From contig JBMTVT010000072.1 of assembly GCA_049451635.1 (NCBI GenBank), forward strand, positions 1-10,297: a stretch of 10,297 nucleotides of DNA. Direction: 5' to 3'. Within the stretch, counting starts at the first letter, position 1, and each line of letters starts with the position of its first letter. This DNA comes from JBMTVT01 sp049451635. GTDB lineage: Bacteria; Bacteroidota; Bacteroidia; Flavobacteriales; Flavobacteriaceae. Shown here piece by piece: positions 1 through 6,222 of this stretch. The notes beneath the pieces are model-generated. The model did no database searches. It saw nothing but the letters and a program-made list of their open reading frames with translations, and was not told the origin of the DNA. The translations under genes were made by a program, and so were the position numbers.

Positions 1-219
1 TGATTGAGAAATGGTAATGTTATGATATCTTTCCAAATACCATTTGATTCTCCAGATACCTAATTTGTTTTCTTTTCTTAGTTCTAGTACTTTTTCACCT
101 TCTTTTTAAAAAAGATTTCATCCACTTATAAAAAGTACTTTTTTAACTCCAAAAAGTTCGTATGCTGCTTTGTTTTTTTTGCGTGTTTGAGCAAATTTCA
201 ATACTTTAACTTTTATCAT
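1..219 (-). pseudogene. Transposase pseudogene (IS481-like), frameshifted and internally deleted
   Basis: An ATG at 219 (minus strand) opens a frame of 33 codons that stops at 118-120. It begins MIKVKVLKFAQTRKKNK and continues AAYELFGVKK. Restoring one base after VKK gives STFYKWMKSF, a normal helix-turn-helix continuation. A second shift is then needed to read KKEGEKVLELRKENK and LGIWRIKWYLERYHNI, which stays open to the window edge. In related transposases the KEGEK segment is followed by a linker of roughly 20-30 residues before the VLELR segment. Here the two are fused, so an internal deletion is likely. Two frameshifts plus a deletion within 220 nt mean no functional protein is made. The DDE catalytic residues would lie beyond position 1. 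Confidence 0.66.
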
Positions 220-317
220 AAAAGTTAAATATTCAGTTATTTCTTTTGTCTTTTTCGTAATCGTAATACTATCTTAGTTTTTGCTAATTTAGTATACGAT
301 GCTGTGACGTATTTACA
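1..317 (-). mobile_element. Degraded insertion sequence remnant, probably IS481 type (left end plus 5' part of transposase)
   Basis: Read on the minus strand, the element appears to begin at position 317 with TGT, the terminal trinucleotide typical of IS481-family ends. About 100 nt of noncoding left end follow, and then transposase coding remnants from 219 down to the window edge. The identification rests on the translated fragments: an N-terminal helix-turn-helix piece and, nearer the edge, the stretch LGIWRIKWYLERYHNI, which I associate with IS481-like integrase-core transposases. The right end and catalytic core lie outside the window, so target-site duplication and the second inverted repeat cannot be checked. 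The element abuts the truncated gene at 318-576, which suggests that it interrupted that gene. Family assignment is from memory of the protein family, and the TGT boundary is inferred from that match. Confidence 0.66.
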
Positions 318-576
318 AATAATTTTAAGTTGCGTGTCTTCTTCCAATACCAAAGCGAACTTGCTATTAAAAAGCATGGTTTTTATAAATTGTGGTGCAT
401 TGTTATCTTTTGAAGCAAGCTTATTGATGTTCTCCACAACCTTTAAAGCCGATTTTGGTAAACCTTCAACTTTAAATTGCTCAACTTGCGACCATTAAAT
501 TATCGTAATTTGAATTTTGAGCTTGCATAAAGTTTGCAAAAAGGAGAATTATTAATAAGGAAAAAATAGTTTTCAT
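318..576 (-). pseudogene. 5' remnant of a probable alpha-2-macroglobulin-family secreted protein, frameshifted and truncated
   Basis: On the minus strand an ATG at 576 starts a clear Sec signal peptide, MKTIFSLLIILLFANF followed by MQAQ. The reading frame then hits a stop after YDNLMVAS. Dropping one A near 495-496 restores YDNLWSQVEQFKVEGLPKSA, then LKVVENINKLASKDNNAPQF and a segment ending LEEDTQLKII. This matches my memory of the N-terminus of the very large (about 1,900-residue) alpha-2-macroglobulin-like proteins of flavobacteria, which are exported and thought to act as broad protease traps. Only about 86 residues survive. At position 317 the similarity ends abruptly and the insertion-sequence remnant begins. 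With a frameshift and loss of more than 90 percent of the expected length, it cannot be functional. The family call is from the N-terminal segment only, so another secreted protein sharing this segment remains possible. Confidence 0.62.
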
Positions 577-639
577 GGGTTTATGTTTGTCACTAAAATA
601 TACTCAAAAGCCATTCCAAAAAAAAATAAATGCGTAAAC

Positions 640-662
640 AACTTCGTTGGTTGAGTGAAGTT
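640..662. repeat. Short inverted repeat (AACTTC...GAAGTT) between divergent genes
   Basis: Arms AACTTC (640-645) and GAAGTT (657-662) flank an 11-nt loop. On the plus strand an A/T-rich stretch with six consecutive T residues follows. It lies between the start of the minus-strand pseudogene and the start of the plus-strand TPR gene, so it is not in a normal terminator position. It could be a regulatory dyad, or chance in AT-rich DNA. Confidence 0.25.
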
Positions 663-690
663 AGCTATTTTTTAAGTCAGTTATAAAGAT

Positions 691-698
691 TAACTTTG
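691..698 (+). promoter_or_regulatory. Probable promoter -7 box (TAACTTTG) of the TPR gene
   Basis: TAACTTTG matches the Bacteroidota -7 consensus TAnnTTTG exactly and ends 19 nt before the ATG at 718. No clear TTG box is present at the usual upstream distance, only a T-rich run at 668-673. Start-site placement about seven bases downstream would leave a leader of roughly 13 nt. Confidence 0.42.
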
Positions 699-717
699 CT
701 TTTTCGATCTAAATATC

Positions 718-1668
718 ATGAACAAGTTTTTATATCTACTATTTTTTCCTGTTTTAGTGTTTGGTCAAAACAGTCTTGATGACGTGGAGCCCCTTTTTCA
801 AAAAAAGGAATTTAAGAAAGCTGAAATTCTTGTTACTAAATACCTCCAAAGCAACCCCAATAATCTTAAAGCCGTTGAACTTTTGGGCGATGCTTATGGG
901 CACCAAGAAAAATGGGACGATGCCATAAGAAATTACAAAAAATTGGTTGAAGCCAACGATAGTCATGCCAATTACCACTATAAATATGCTGGTGCATTAG
1001 GCATGAAAGCCTTAGAGAATAAGTTTAAGGCCATTGGATTTATTGGCGATATTAAAAAGCATTTTATAAAAGCAGTCGAATTGGAAACTAACCACATTGA
1101 TGCACGTTGGGCATTGGTGGAATTATACATGGAGCTTCCCGGGGTTTTTGGTGGTAGTAAAACCAAATCATTACATTATGCCCAAGAGTTAGAAAACCTA
1201 TCAAAAGTAGATGGTTACTTAGCTAAAGGCTATATTTATGAATGTGATAACCAACCTGAAATGGCTGAAAAATATTACAAAATAGCTATAAAGGAAGGAG
1301 GGTCATTGGTGTGTTTTAACAAGCTTACCAATTTTTACGAAAGTAAAAACGAACCTCAAAAAGCCATAAAAAACATTGAGGAAGCCCAATACAAACATCA
1401 GCGGAATGCTTTACATTACCAAATAGGCAAAGTGGCAGCTGAATATAATATAGAGTTGCAAAAAGGCGAGCAGTGTTTGCACAGGTACCTTAAAAACTAT
1501 TCTGCTGAAGATGGTGTTCCAAAGGCATGGGCACACTACCGTTTGGCGCAAATCAATATGCATAAAAAAAATAAGGAAGAAGCTTTAAAATATATAAATT
1601 TAGCCATCGCCGAACTCCCTAAAATAAAACCTTTCAATCAAGAAAAGGAAAAAATTTTAAATCTTTAA
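718..1668 (+). CDS. Secreted TPR-repeat protein
   Basis: This is a 316-residue protein with a short Sec signal peptide (residues 1-16, MNKFLYLLFFPVLVFG, then QNS), so it is probably periplasmic. Tandem 34-residue-type helical hairpins are visible from about 20 to 80 (with NPNNLKAVELLGDAY as a typical TPR core), 165-225 and 265-300. A segment at 100-150 containing ELPGVFGGSKTK (139-150) interrupts the regular repeats. I recall LPGxxGGS insertions in other bacterial TPR proteins of unknown role. TPR domains bind protein partners, but no partner or enzymatic motif is evident here. The start is fixed by the signal peptide and by the promoter box just upstream. The gene appears to stand alone: decayed DNA lies upstream, and a repeat element follows two bases after its stop. 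The exact function is unknown. Confidence 0.82.
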   Translation: MNKFLYLLFFPVLVFGQNSLDDVEPLFQKKEFKKAEILVTKYLQSNPNNLKAVELLGDAYGHQEKWDDAIRNYKKLVEANDSHANYHYKYAGALGMKALENKFKAIGFIGDIKKHFIKAVELETNHIDARWALVELYMELPGVFGGSKTKSLHYAQELENLSKVDGYLAKGYIYECDNQPEMAEKYYKIAIKEGGSLVCFNKLTNFYESKNEPQKAIKNIEEAQYKHQRNALHYQIGKVAAEYNIELQKGEQCLHRYLKNYSAEDGVPKAWAHYRLAQINMHKKNKEEALKYINLAIAELPKIKPFNQEKEKILNL

Positions 1669-1670
1669 TT

Positions 1671-1776
1671 TGGGCGTTACCCTATCGGGTCGCGCTTTCC
1701 TTTCCAATATTTTGTTAAAACAAAAGGATTTCCATTGCAATCACTAACGCAGTTCAGTCGTTCGTTTAGCATTTTA
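1671..1776 (+). repeat. Dispersed intergenic repeat, copy 1 (forward)
   Basis: The element begins two bases after the TPR stop. Its core ends are inverted: GCGTTA at 1674-1679 and TAACGC at 1745-1750. Inside are two small stems, ACCC-TATC-GGGT (1679-1690) and TTTTG-TTAAAA-CAAAA (1710-1725). The segment from TGGGCGTTACCCT through AAAACAAAAGGATTTCCA to CTAACGC is closely matched, in inverse orientation, by 7100-7182. Its TCGGGTCGCGCTTT (1685-1698) and TTTAGCATTT (1765-1774) recur in copy 3. It contains no ORF. The stems may end transcription of the TPR gene, but no proper U-tract follows them. Confidence 0.8.
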
Positions 1777-1792
1777 GTTTTCATTTAAAACA

Positions 1793-1824
1793 TTCGTGTA
1801 TTCGAGGCAAAAAAAGTATATTTG
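1793..1824 (+). promoter_or_regulatory. Probable mpl promoter
   Basis: A perfect Bacteroidota -7 box, TATATTTG (1817-1824), lies 20 nt before the mpl ATG. The best -33 candidate is TTCG at 1793, 21 nt upstream of the box, which deviates from TTG. The predicted transcription start near 1830 would give a leader of about 15 nt. Confidence 0.55.
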
Positions 1825-1844
1825 AAAGCATTCAAAAACAACCC

Positions 1845-3200
1845 ATGAACGTACATTTTATAGCTATTGGTGGTGCCGCAATGCATAATCTGGCATTGGC
1901 ATTACATAGCAAAGGATACCAGGTAACAGGAAGCGATGATACCATTTTTGATCCTTCAAAATCTCGATTGGAAGCTAAAGGCTTGTTACCAAAAACCTTT
2001 GGTTGGTTTCCAGAAAAAATCACTTCAAATTTGGATGCTATCGTTTTGGGCATGCACGCCAAATCTGATAATCCTGAACTTTTAAAAGCTCTAGAATTGG
2101 GCTTAAAAATTTATAGTTATCCAGATTTTTTATACGAGCAAGCTAAAAATAAAACCCGTGTGGTTATAGGCGGTAGCCATGGTAAAACTACTATAACATC
2201 CATGATTTTACACGTTATGCATTATCACGATAAAGATGTTGATTATATGGTTGGTGCACAGTTGGAAGGTTTTGATGTAATGGTAAAACTCACCGAACAT
2301 AACGATTTTATGGTTTTGGAAGGCGATGAGTATTTAAGTTCACCCATTGATAGACGCCCAAAATTTCATTTGTACAAACCCAATATTGCTTTATTGAGTG
2401 GCATTGCTTGGGACCATATTAATGTATTTCCAACCTACGATAACTATGTGGAGCAGTTCCATATTTTTGTTGATTCTATTGTAAGCGGTGGTAGCATCAA
2501 TTACAATGAAGAAGATCCAGAAGTGAAAAGGGTAGTAGAAGCCAATAAAAATACCATACGTAAAATTCCCTACAGAACACCAGAGTACACCGTTGAAAAC
2601 GGACAAACACTTCTTGAAACTCCAGAAGGGCCTTTGCCTATTGAAGTCTTTGGTGCACATAACCTAAATAATTTAGCAGGCGCCAAATGGATTTGCCAGC
2701 ACATGGGCATTGACGAAGACGATTTTTATGAGGCTATTGCCACCTTTAAAGGTGCTAGCAAACGCCTTGAAAAAATAGCCGAAAGCAAAACGAGTGTAGC
2801 TTATAAAGACTTTGCTCATTCACCAAGTAAGGTAGAAGCTACTACCAAAGCGGTTAAAGAACAGTATAAAGACCGTACTTTGGTAGCTTGTTTAGAATTG
2901 CATACATACAGTAGTTTAAATGCTGAATTTTTAAAGGAATACAAAGGCGCACTGGATGCAGCCGATGTTGCGGTGGTGTTTTACTCACCACATGCCGTAG
3001 AAATTAAAAAACTTGAAGAAATCACACACGAACAAATTGCCAATGCTTTTGAATGTGGTGATTTAATTATTTACACCAATCCAGACGATTTTAAAGCGTT
3101 TTTATTCTCGCAAGATTTCAATAATAAAGCCCTATTATTGATGAGTTCAGGTAATTATGGAGGACTGGATTTTGATGAGGTTAAGCGGTTGATTAATTAA
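1845..3200 (+). CDS. mpl: UDP-N-acetylmuramate:L-alanyl-gamma-D-glutamyl-meso-diaminopimelate ligase (Mpl)
   Basis: Mpl is a cytoplasmic, ATP-dependent Mur ligase that joins the recycled tripeptide L-Ala-gamma-D-Glu-meso-DAP to UDP-MurNAc, returning wall fragments to peptidoglycan synthesis. The 451-residue length matches the family. The order of domains is clear: an N-terminal UDP-binding Rossmann segment (IGGAAMHNLA, 8-17), the ATP P-loop GSHGKTT (110-116), the Mg-associated LEGDEY (158-163), AWDHINVFP (188-196), GAHNLNN (270-276), and the C-terminal domain with KRLE (307-310) and DFAHSP (322-327). MurC was considered. The GMHAKSDNPEL segment (69-79), the DFAHSP form and the SSGNYGGLDFDEV tail favour Mpl. 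The start is set by the GG-containing nucleotide fold beginning at residue 4 and by the promoter box at 1817. It has its own promoter and is separated from radC by 247 nt. Confidence 0.93.
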   Translation: MNVHFIAIGGAAMHNLALALHSKGYQVTGSDDTIFDPSKSRLEAKGLLPKTFGWFPEKITSNLDAIVLGMHAKSDNPELLKALELGLKIYSYPDFLYEQAKNKTRVVIGGSHGKTTITSMILHVMHYHDKDVDYMVGAQLEGFDVMVKLTEHNDFMVLEGDEYLSSPIDRRPKFHLYKPNIALLSGIAWDHINVFPTYDNYVEQFHIFVDSIVSGGSINYNEEDPEVKRVVEANKNTIRKIPYRTPEYTVENGQTLLETPEGPLPIEVFGAHNLNNLAGAKWICQHMGIDEDDFYEAIATFKGASKRLEKIAESKTSVAYKDFAHSPSKVEATTKAVKEQYKDRTLVACLELHTYSSLNAEFLKEYKGALDAADVAVVFYSPHAVEIKKLEEITHEQIANAFECGDLIIYTNPDDFKAFLFSQDFNNKALLLMSSGNYGGLDFDEVKRLIN

Positions 3201-3211
3201 AGTCATTGCGA

Positions 3212-3229
3212 AACTTTTTTTAAAAAGTT
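3212..3229. repeat. 18-nt near-perfect palindrome downstream of mpl
   Basis: AACTTTTT and AAAAAGTT form 8-bp arms around a central TT, starting 12 nt after the mpl stop. Partly matching GTCA (3202-3205) and TGAC (3231-3234) lie outside the arms. It could fold as the mpl transcript's 3' hairpin, but the stem is A/U-rich and no U-tract follows, so a standard terminator is doubtful. Confidence 0.45.
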
Positions 3230-3309
3230 GTGACAAGCTTTATAATTAGTAAGTGTAACATTTATTCTATAACAAGTACTTATAGTTTATACACTCTCTT
3301 AATTTCGAC

Positions 3310-3399
3310 TTAAATCAGTCCTCTTTTTGCTGACGATTTATAATAATCGTATAAATCAAATACTTCTTGACTAATGTCCTCTTTTTTTAATAGTTTCAT
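3310..3399 (-). pseudogene. Small ORF resembling the N-terminus of a dienelactone-hydrolase-like protein (probable gene remnant)
   Basis: This is a 29-codon ORF on the minus strand, beginning MKLLKKEDISQEVFDLYDYY and ending KSSAKRGLI before TAA. The first 20 residues closely resemble what I remember as the N-terminus of flavobacterial dienelactone-hydrolase-family proteins (KKEDIxQEVFDLYDDYAHN, followed by an RR-containing export segment). The next nine residues do not fit, and no continuation was recognised in other frames down to mpl. It therefore looks like the stump of a deleted gene. The alternative is a genuine small peptide of unknown role, and a chance match cannot be excluded at this length. 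It sits in the mpl-radC gap and is transcribed away from radC. Confidence 0.42.
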
Positions 3400-3412
3400 A
3401 GCGTAACTTTTA

Positions 3413-3443
3413 TTGCTTCTCTAATTTACAATATTTATCTTTA
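3413..3443 (+). promoter_or_regulatory. Possible radC operon promoter
   Basis: TTG at 3413-3415, then 20 nt, then TATCTTTA at 3436-3443 (one mismatch to TAnnTTTG) fits Bacteroidota spacing. The box ends only 4 nt before the ATG at 3448, so this promoter would give an almost leaderless message. That makes it tentative. Confidence 0.3.
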
Positions 3444-3447
3444 ACCA

Positions 3448-4146
3448 ATGCAAGATAAACTACCATCGTTTTCTATTAAAAACTGGAATCAAGATGATCA
3501 ACCTCGAGAGAAATTACTGTATAAAGGTAAAGTAGCATTAAGTGATGCAGAGCTTGTAGCTATTTTGATTGGGTCTGGTAACCGTGAGGAAAGTGCTGTA
3601 GCCTTATGTAAGCGTATTTTGGCAAGCGTTGATAATAATTTGAGTGAACTTGGAAAACTTTCCATAAAACAGCTCATGGCATTTAAAGGCATAGGCGAAG
3701 CCAAAGCCATAAGCATTGTGGCGGCTATGGAATTAGGTCGCAGGCGTAGAAGTGAGGAGGCATTGGAAAGAGAAAAAATAACCTCTAGTGCATCAGTTTT
3801 CGAATTGATGCAACCAATTATTGGTGAGCTTGAACATGAAGAGTTTTGGATAATCTATTTAAATAATTCCAATAAAGTCATACAAAAAAACCAATTGAGT
3901 AAAGGTGGCATAACGGGTACTTTGGTAGATGTGCGTTTGGTGCTTAAAAATGCTTTAGAAGTAGGGGCTACAGGTTTAATTTTAGCTCACAATCATCCTT
4001 CGGGAACTTTAAAACCTAGTGAGGCCGATAAACAAATTACCAAAAAATTAAAAATTGCCTCTCAAAGTCTAGATATAAAAGTTTTGGATCATTTAATAGT
4101 AACAGAAAAAGCATACTTTAGTTTTGCAGATGAAAATATTTTATAG
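3448..4146 (+). CDS. radC: RadC family JAB/MPN domain protein
   Basis: The 232-residue protein has full family length. The N-terminal part (about 17-100) holds PREKLLYKGKVALSDAELVA, the IGSG turn (41-44) and a helix-hairpin-helix-like FKGIGEAKAISI (79-90) suited to DNA contact. The C-terminal JAB/MPN metalloprotease-like domain shows the full metal motif H181-N-H183, then S191 and D194, in HNHPSGTLKPSEAD. The name implies DNA repair, but its biochemical activity is not settled in the family, so only the domain call is firm. The start fits the usual N-terminus, with no extension. It is the first gene of a probable operon: the deacetylase-like gene begins 28-43 nt after its stop. Confidence 0.92.
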   Translation: MQDKLPSFSIKNWNQDDQPREKLLYKGKVALSDAELVAILIGSGNREESAVALCKRILASVDNNLSELGKLSIKQLMAFKGIGEAKAISIVAAMELGRRRRSEEALEREKITSSASVFELMQPIIGELEHEEFWIIYLNNSNKVIQKNQLSKGGITGTLVDVRLVLKNALEVGATGLILAHNHPSGTLKPSEADKQITKKLKIASQSLDIKVLDHLIVTEKAYFSFADENIL

Positions 4147-4174
4147 ATGATGATTGCGAACTGCTTACTAAATA

Positions 4175-5491
4175 ATGCCAATTGAGATTATGCTTTTAGT
4201 TTATACCTTTAAAATATCGCCCCGTTTAAAATATGTATTTAAACACATTTGTACCAGAATTTTAGGTGTTGAGGTTGGTTTTACTACTAAAATAGAAGAA
4301 TTTATTGCCCATGATGGCATAAAAATGTCCTATACAAAACAACCCCTTAGCAATGAGTTTTTTGTAAAAAGCCATGATATTCTATTTGAACAAGGACTTA
4401 GTGATGTAGAGATAACAATACATGATTGGGAAGAAACTAAATGTTTCTTTTTTAATGGTGATAAAAGCGCCATACCTTTTGATATTTTTTCGGCAGCCTT
4501 TTATCTGTTGTCTCGTTATGAAGAATATTTGCCACATGTTAAGGATAATTATGGACGGTTTACCGCTACCCAAAGTTTGGCTTATAAAGGAAATTTTTTG
4601 CATCAACCTGTAGTAGATATTTGGGCGTATAAATTTAAGGCAGCTTTACAAAAACAATTTCCAGATTATGAATTTCCCATTAAATCTTACCGAATAAAAC
4701 CCATAATAGATGTGCCTAGTGCCTATAATTTTAAATTAAAAGGTATTATTAGAACTCTAGGAGGTATAATTAAAGATGTTTTTAGCTTTAAATTTAAAAA
4801 ATTATACACTAGGGTTATGGTTATAATGGGTTTTATGCACGATCCCTACAACACTTTCAAATATATTATTAACAGACAAAAACACTCTAAGTTTAAGTTT
4901 CTGTTCTTTTTTTTAATAGGCGATTATTCAACTTACGATAAAGGCATTAACCCAAATAAAAAGAAATTTGTATCCCTCATAAAACACGTTGCAGATTATA
5001 GTATTGTGGGGCTAAAAGCATCTTTTTTTGCGTTGGATGATATTTCTGTTTTGAAAAAAGAAAAACAAAGAATGGAAGATATTTTAAACACATCATTAAA
5101 AGCCTCACGTCATTCTTTTTCAAAACTTAATTTACCAGAATCATATAGAAACCTTATAGAATTGGAAATCCAAGAAGATTATACCATGGGTTATGTAAAT
5201 CACATAGGTTTTAGAGCAGGTTCTTGTACTCCCTTTCTGTTTTACGATTTAGATTATGAAGTACAAACCCCATTAAAAATTAATTCGTATCACCTTATGG
5301 ACCATGCATTGTTGAAAAATCAATCGTTATTGGATAAGAAGAAAACCTTGAATGAAATTATTCAACAAATTAAGGAAGTGAATGGGGAGTTTGCACCAGT
5401 ATTTCATAATTATACCTTTAGCGATGATGAAAAATGGAAAGGTTTTAAGGAATTGTTTAACATCATATTAGATTCTGCAAATGAAGCTTAA
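4175..5491 (+). CDS. Polysaccharide-deacetylase-like protein with altered active-site motifs
   Basis: This is 438 codons from the first ATG. The second ATG at 4190 (MLLVYTFKISPRL) matches the family start I remember better, and would give 433 residues. Conserved landmarks (numbered from 4175) are FDIFSAAFYLLSRYEEYLPH (102-121), GRF (127-129), QPVVDIW (144-150), FLIGDYSTYDK (246-256), EDYTMGY (334-340) and GFRAGSCTPFLFYDLD (345-360). These place it with flavobacterial proteins annotated as polysaccharide deacetylases with a distinct N-terminal domain. Such enzymes use a NodB-type metal site, but several expected residues are changed here. DVPSAY (179-184) stands where I recall DIDNAY, VGLKASFFA (278-286) where I recall VGLHPSYxS, SRHSF (311-315) where I recall SRQHF, and FHNYT (410-414) where I recall FHNET. 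Activity is therefore doubtful although the frame is intact. No signal peptide is seen. It overlaps the next gene by 11 nt, which suggests translational coupling. Confidence 0.78.
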   Translation: MPIEIMLLVYTFKISPRLKYVFKHICTRILGVEVGFTTKIEEFIAHDGIKMSYTKQPLSNEFFVKSHDILFEQGLSDVEITIHDWEETKCFFFNGDKSAIPFDIFSAAFYLLSRYEEYLPHVKDNYGRFTATQSLAYKGNFLHQPVVDIWAYKFKAALQKQFPDYEFPIKSYRIKPIIDVPSAYNFKLKGIIRTLGGIIKDVFSFKFKKLYTRVMVIMGFMHDPYNTFKYIINRQKHSKFKFLFFFLIGDYSTYDKGINPNKKKFVSLIKHVADYSIVGLKASFFALDDISVLKKEKQRMEDILNTSLKASRHSFSKLNLPESYRNLIELEIQEDYTMGYVNHIGFRAGSCTPFLFYDLDYEVQTPLKINSYHLMDHALLKNQSLLDKKKTLNEIIQQIKEVNGEFAPVFHNYTFSDDEKWKGFKELFNIILDSANEA

Positions 5492-6170
5492 AGGAATAAC
5501 CGATGTATTTTTTGATTTAGACCACACCCTTTGGGATTTTGATAAAAACTCAGCACTTACATTTGAGAAAATTTTCGGGATGCACGATATTGACATTAGT
5601 ACGAATGATTTTTTGACTCATTACGTCCCCATTAATTTAAAATATTGGAAGCTTTACAGAGAGGAAAAAATTAACAAAAGCGACCTACAATTTCATAGAT
5701 TGAATGATGCTTTTTTAGCTGTGGGGTATCAAGTTGAAGAAGATTTAGTTCATAAATTATCAGACGACTATATAACGCACCTCACAACATTTAATCATTT
5801 ATTTGAAAATACTTTTGAGGTTTTAAACTACTTAAAAGAATCGTATAACTTGCATATAATTACCAACGGGTTTGATGAAGTGCAACATAAAAAATTAACA
5901 AGATCAAAAATAAACCATTATTTTAAAACAGTTACAAACTCAGAAATGGTAGGTGTTAAAAAGCCAAACTCTAAAATTTTTAATTTTGCAATACAACTTG
6001 CAAATACAAATGCAAACAACAGTATTATGGTTGGCGATAGTTATGAAGCCGATATTGTAGGGGCCCAAAATGTTGGTATGGATGTTATTTTTTTTGATGT
6101 AAATAAGGAAGTTGTAGATGTAAAAATTAAGCAAATTGATAATTTAATACAGTTAAAAAAATATTTATAA
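5481..6170 (+). CDS. yjjG: YjjG-type HAD-family pyrimidine nucleotidase
   Basis: This is a 229-residue haloacid-dehalogenase-fold hydrolase. The four HAD motifs are in order: motif I FFDLDHTLW (10-18, nucleophile D12 and acid D14), motif II TNG (128-130), motif III lysine in VGVKKPNSKIF (157-167), and motif IV GDSYEADIVGA (185-195). The LDHTLWDF form and the helical cap between 20 and 110 are typical of YjjG, a 5'-nucleotidase that clears noncanonical pyrimidine nucleotides such as halogenated or mutagenic dUMP/dTMP analogues. The substrate is inferred from family only, and a general HAD phosphatase is the fallback. Its ATG lies inside the last codons of the deacetylase-like gene (11-nt overlap, different frame), so it depends on that message. 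It is probably cytoplasmic. Confidence 0.85.
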   Translation: MKLKGITDVFFDLDHTLWDFDKNSALTFEKIFGMHDIDISTNDFLTHYVPINLKYWKLYREEKINKSDLQFHRLNDAFLAVGYQVEEDLVHKLSDDYITHLTTFNHLFENTFEVLNYLKESYNLHIITNGFDEVQHKKLTRSKINHYFKTVTNSEMVGVKKPNSKIFNFAIQLANTNANNSIMVGDSYEADIVGAQNVGMDVIFFDVNKEVVDVKIKQIDNLIQLKKYL

Positions 6171-6222
6171 GTATTGCAAAATTGGATATTTACAGTTACC
6201 GTTAATAAAACACTTGATTAAA

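Noticed and set aside
304..498. Plus-strand 64-codon ORF opposite the pseudogene
   Set aside because: It is the complement of the recognisable secreted-protein remnant and has no family resemblance or start signal of its own.
1671..1776. CRISPR array or tandem repeat
   Set aside because: Repeat copies are dispersed kilobases apart and in both orientations, with no spacer-repeat periodicity.
2391..2660. Minus-strand 89-codon ORF inside mpl
   Set aside because: It is a shadow of the strongly supported mpl frame, with a composition typical of antisense reading.
4147..4185. 12-codon ORF (MMIANCLLNNAN) between radC and the deacetylase-like gene, possible leader peptide
   Set aside because: It is too short, has no attenuator hairpin or runs of one amino acid, and it overlaps the next start.
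6214..6222. TTG start for the secreted unknown protein
   Set aside because: The ATG at 6223 gives a standard signal peptide without the extra three residues, and no ribosome site favours the TTG.
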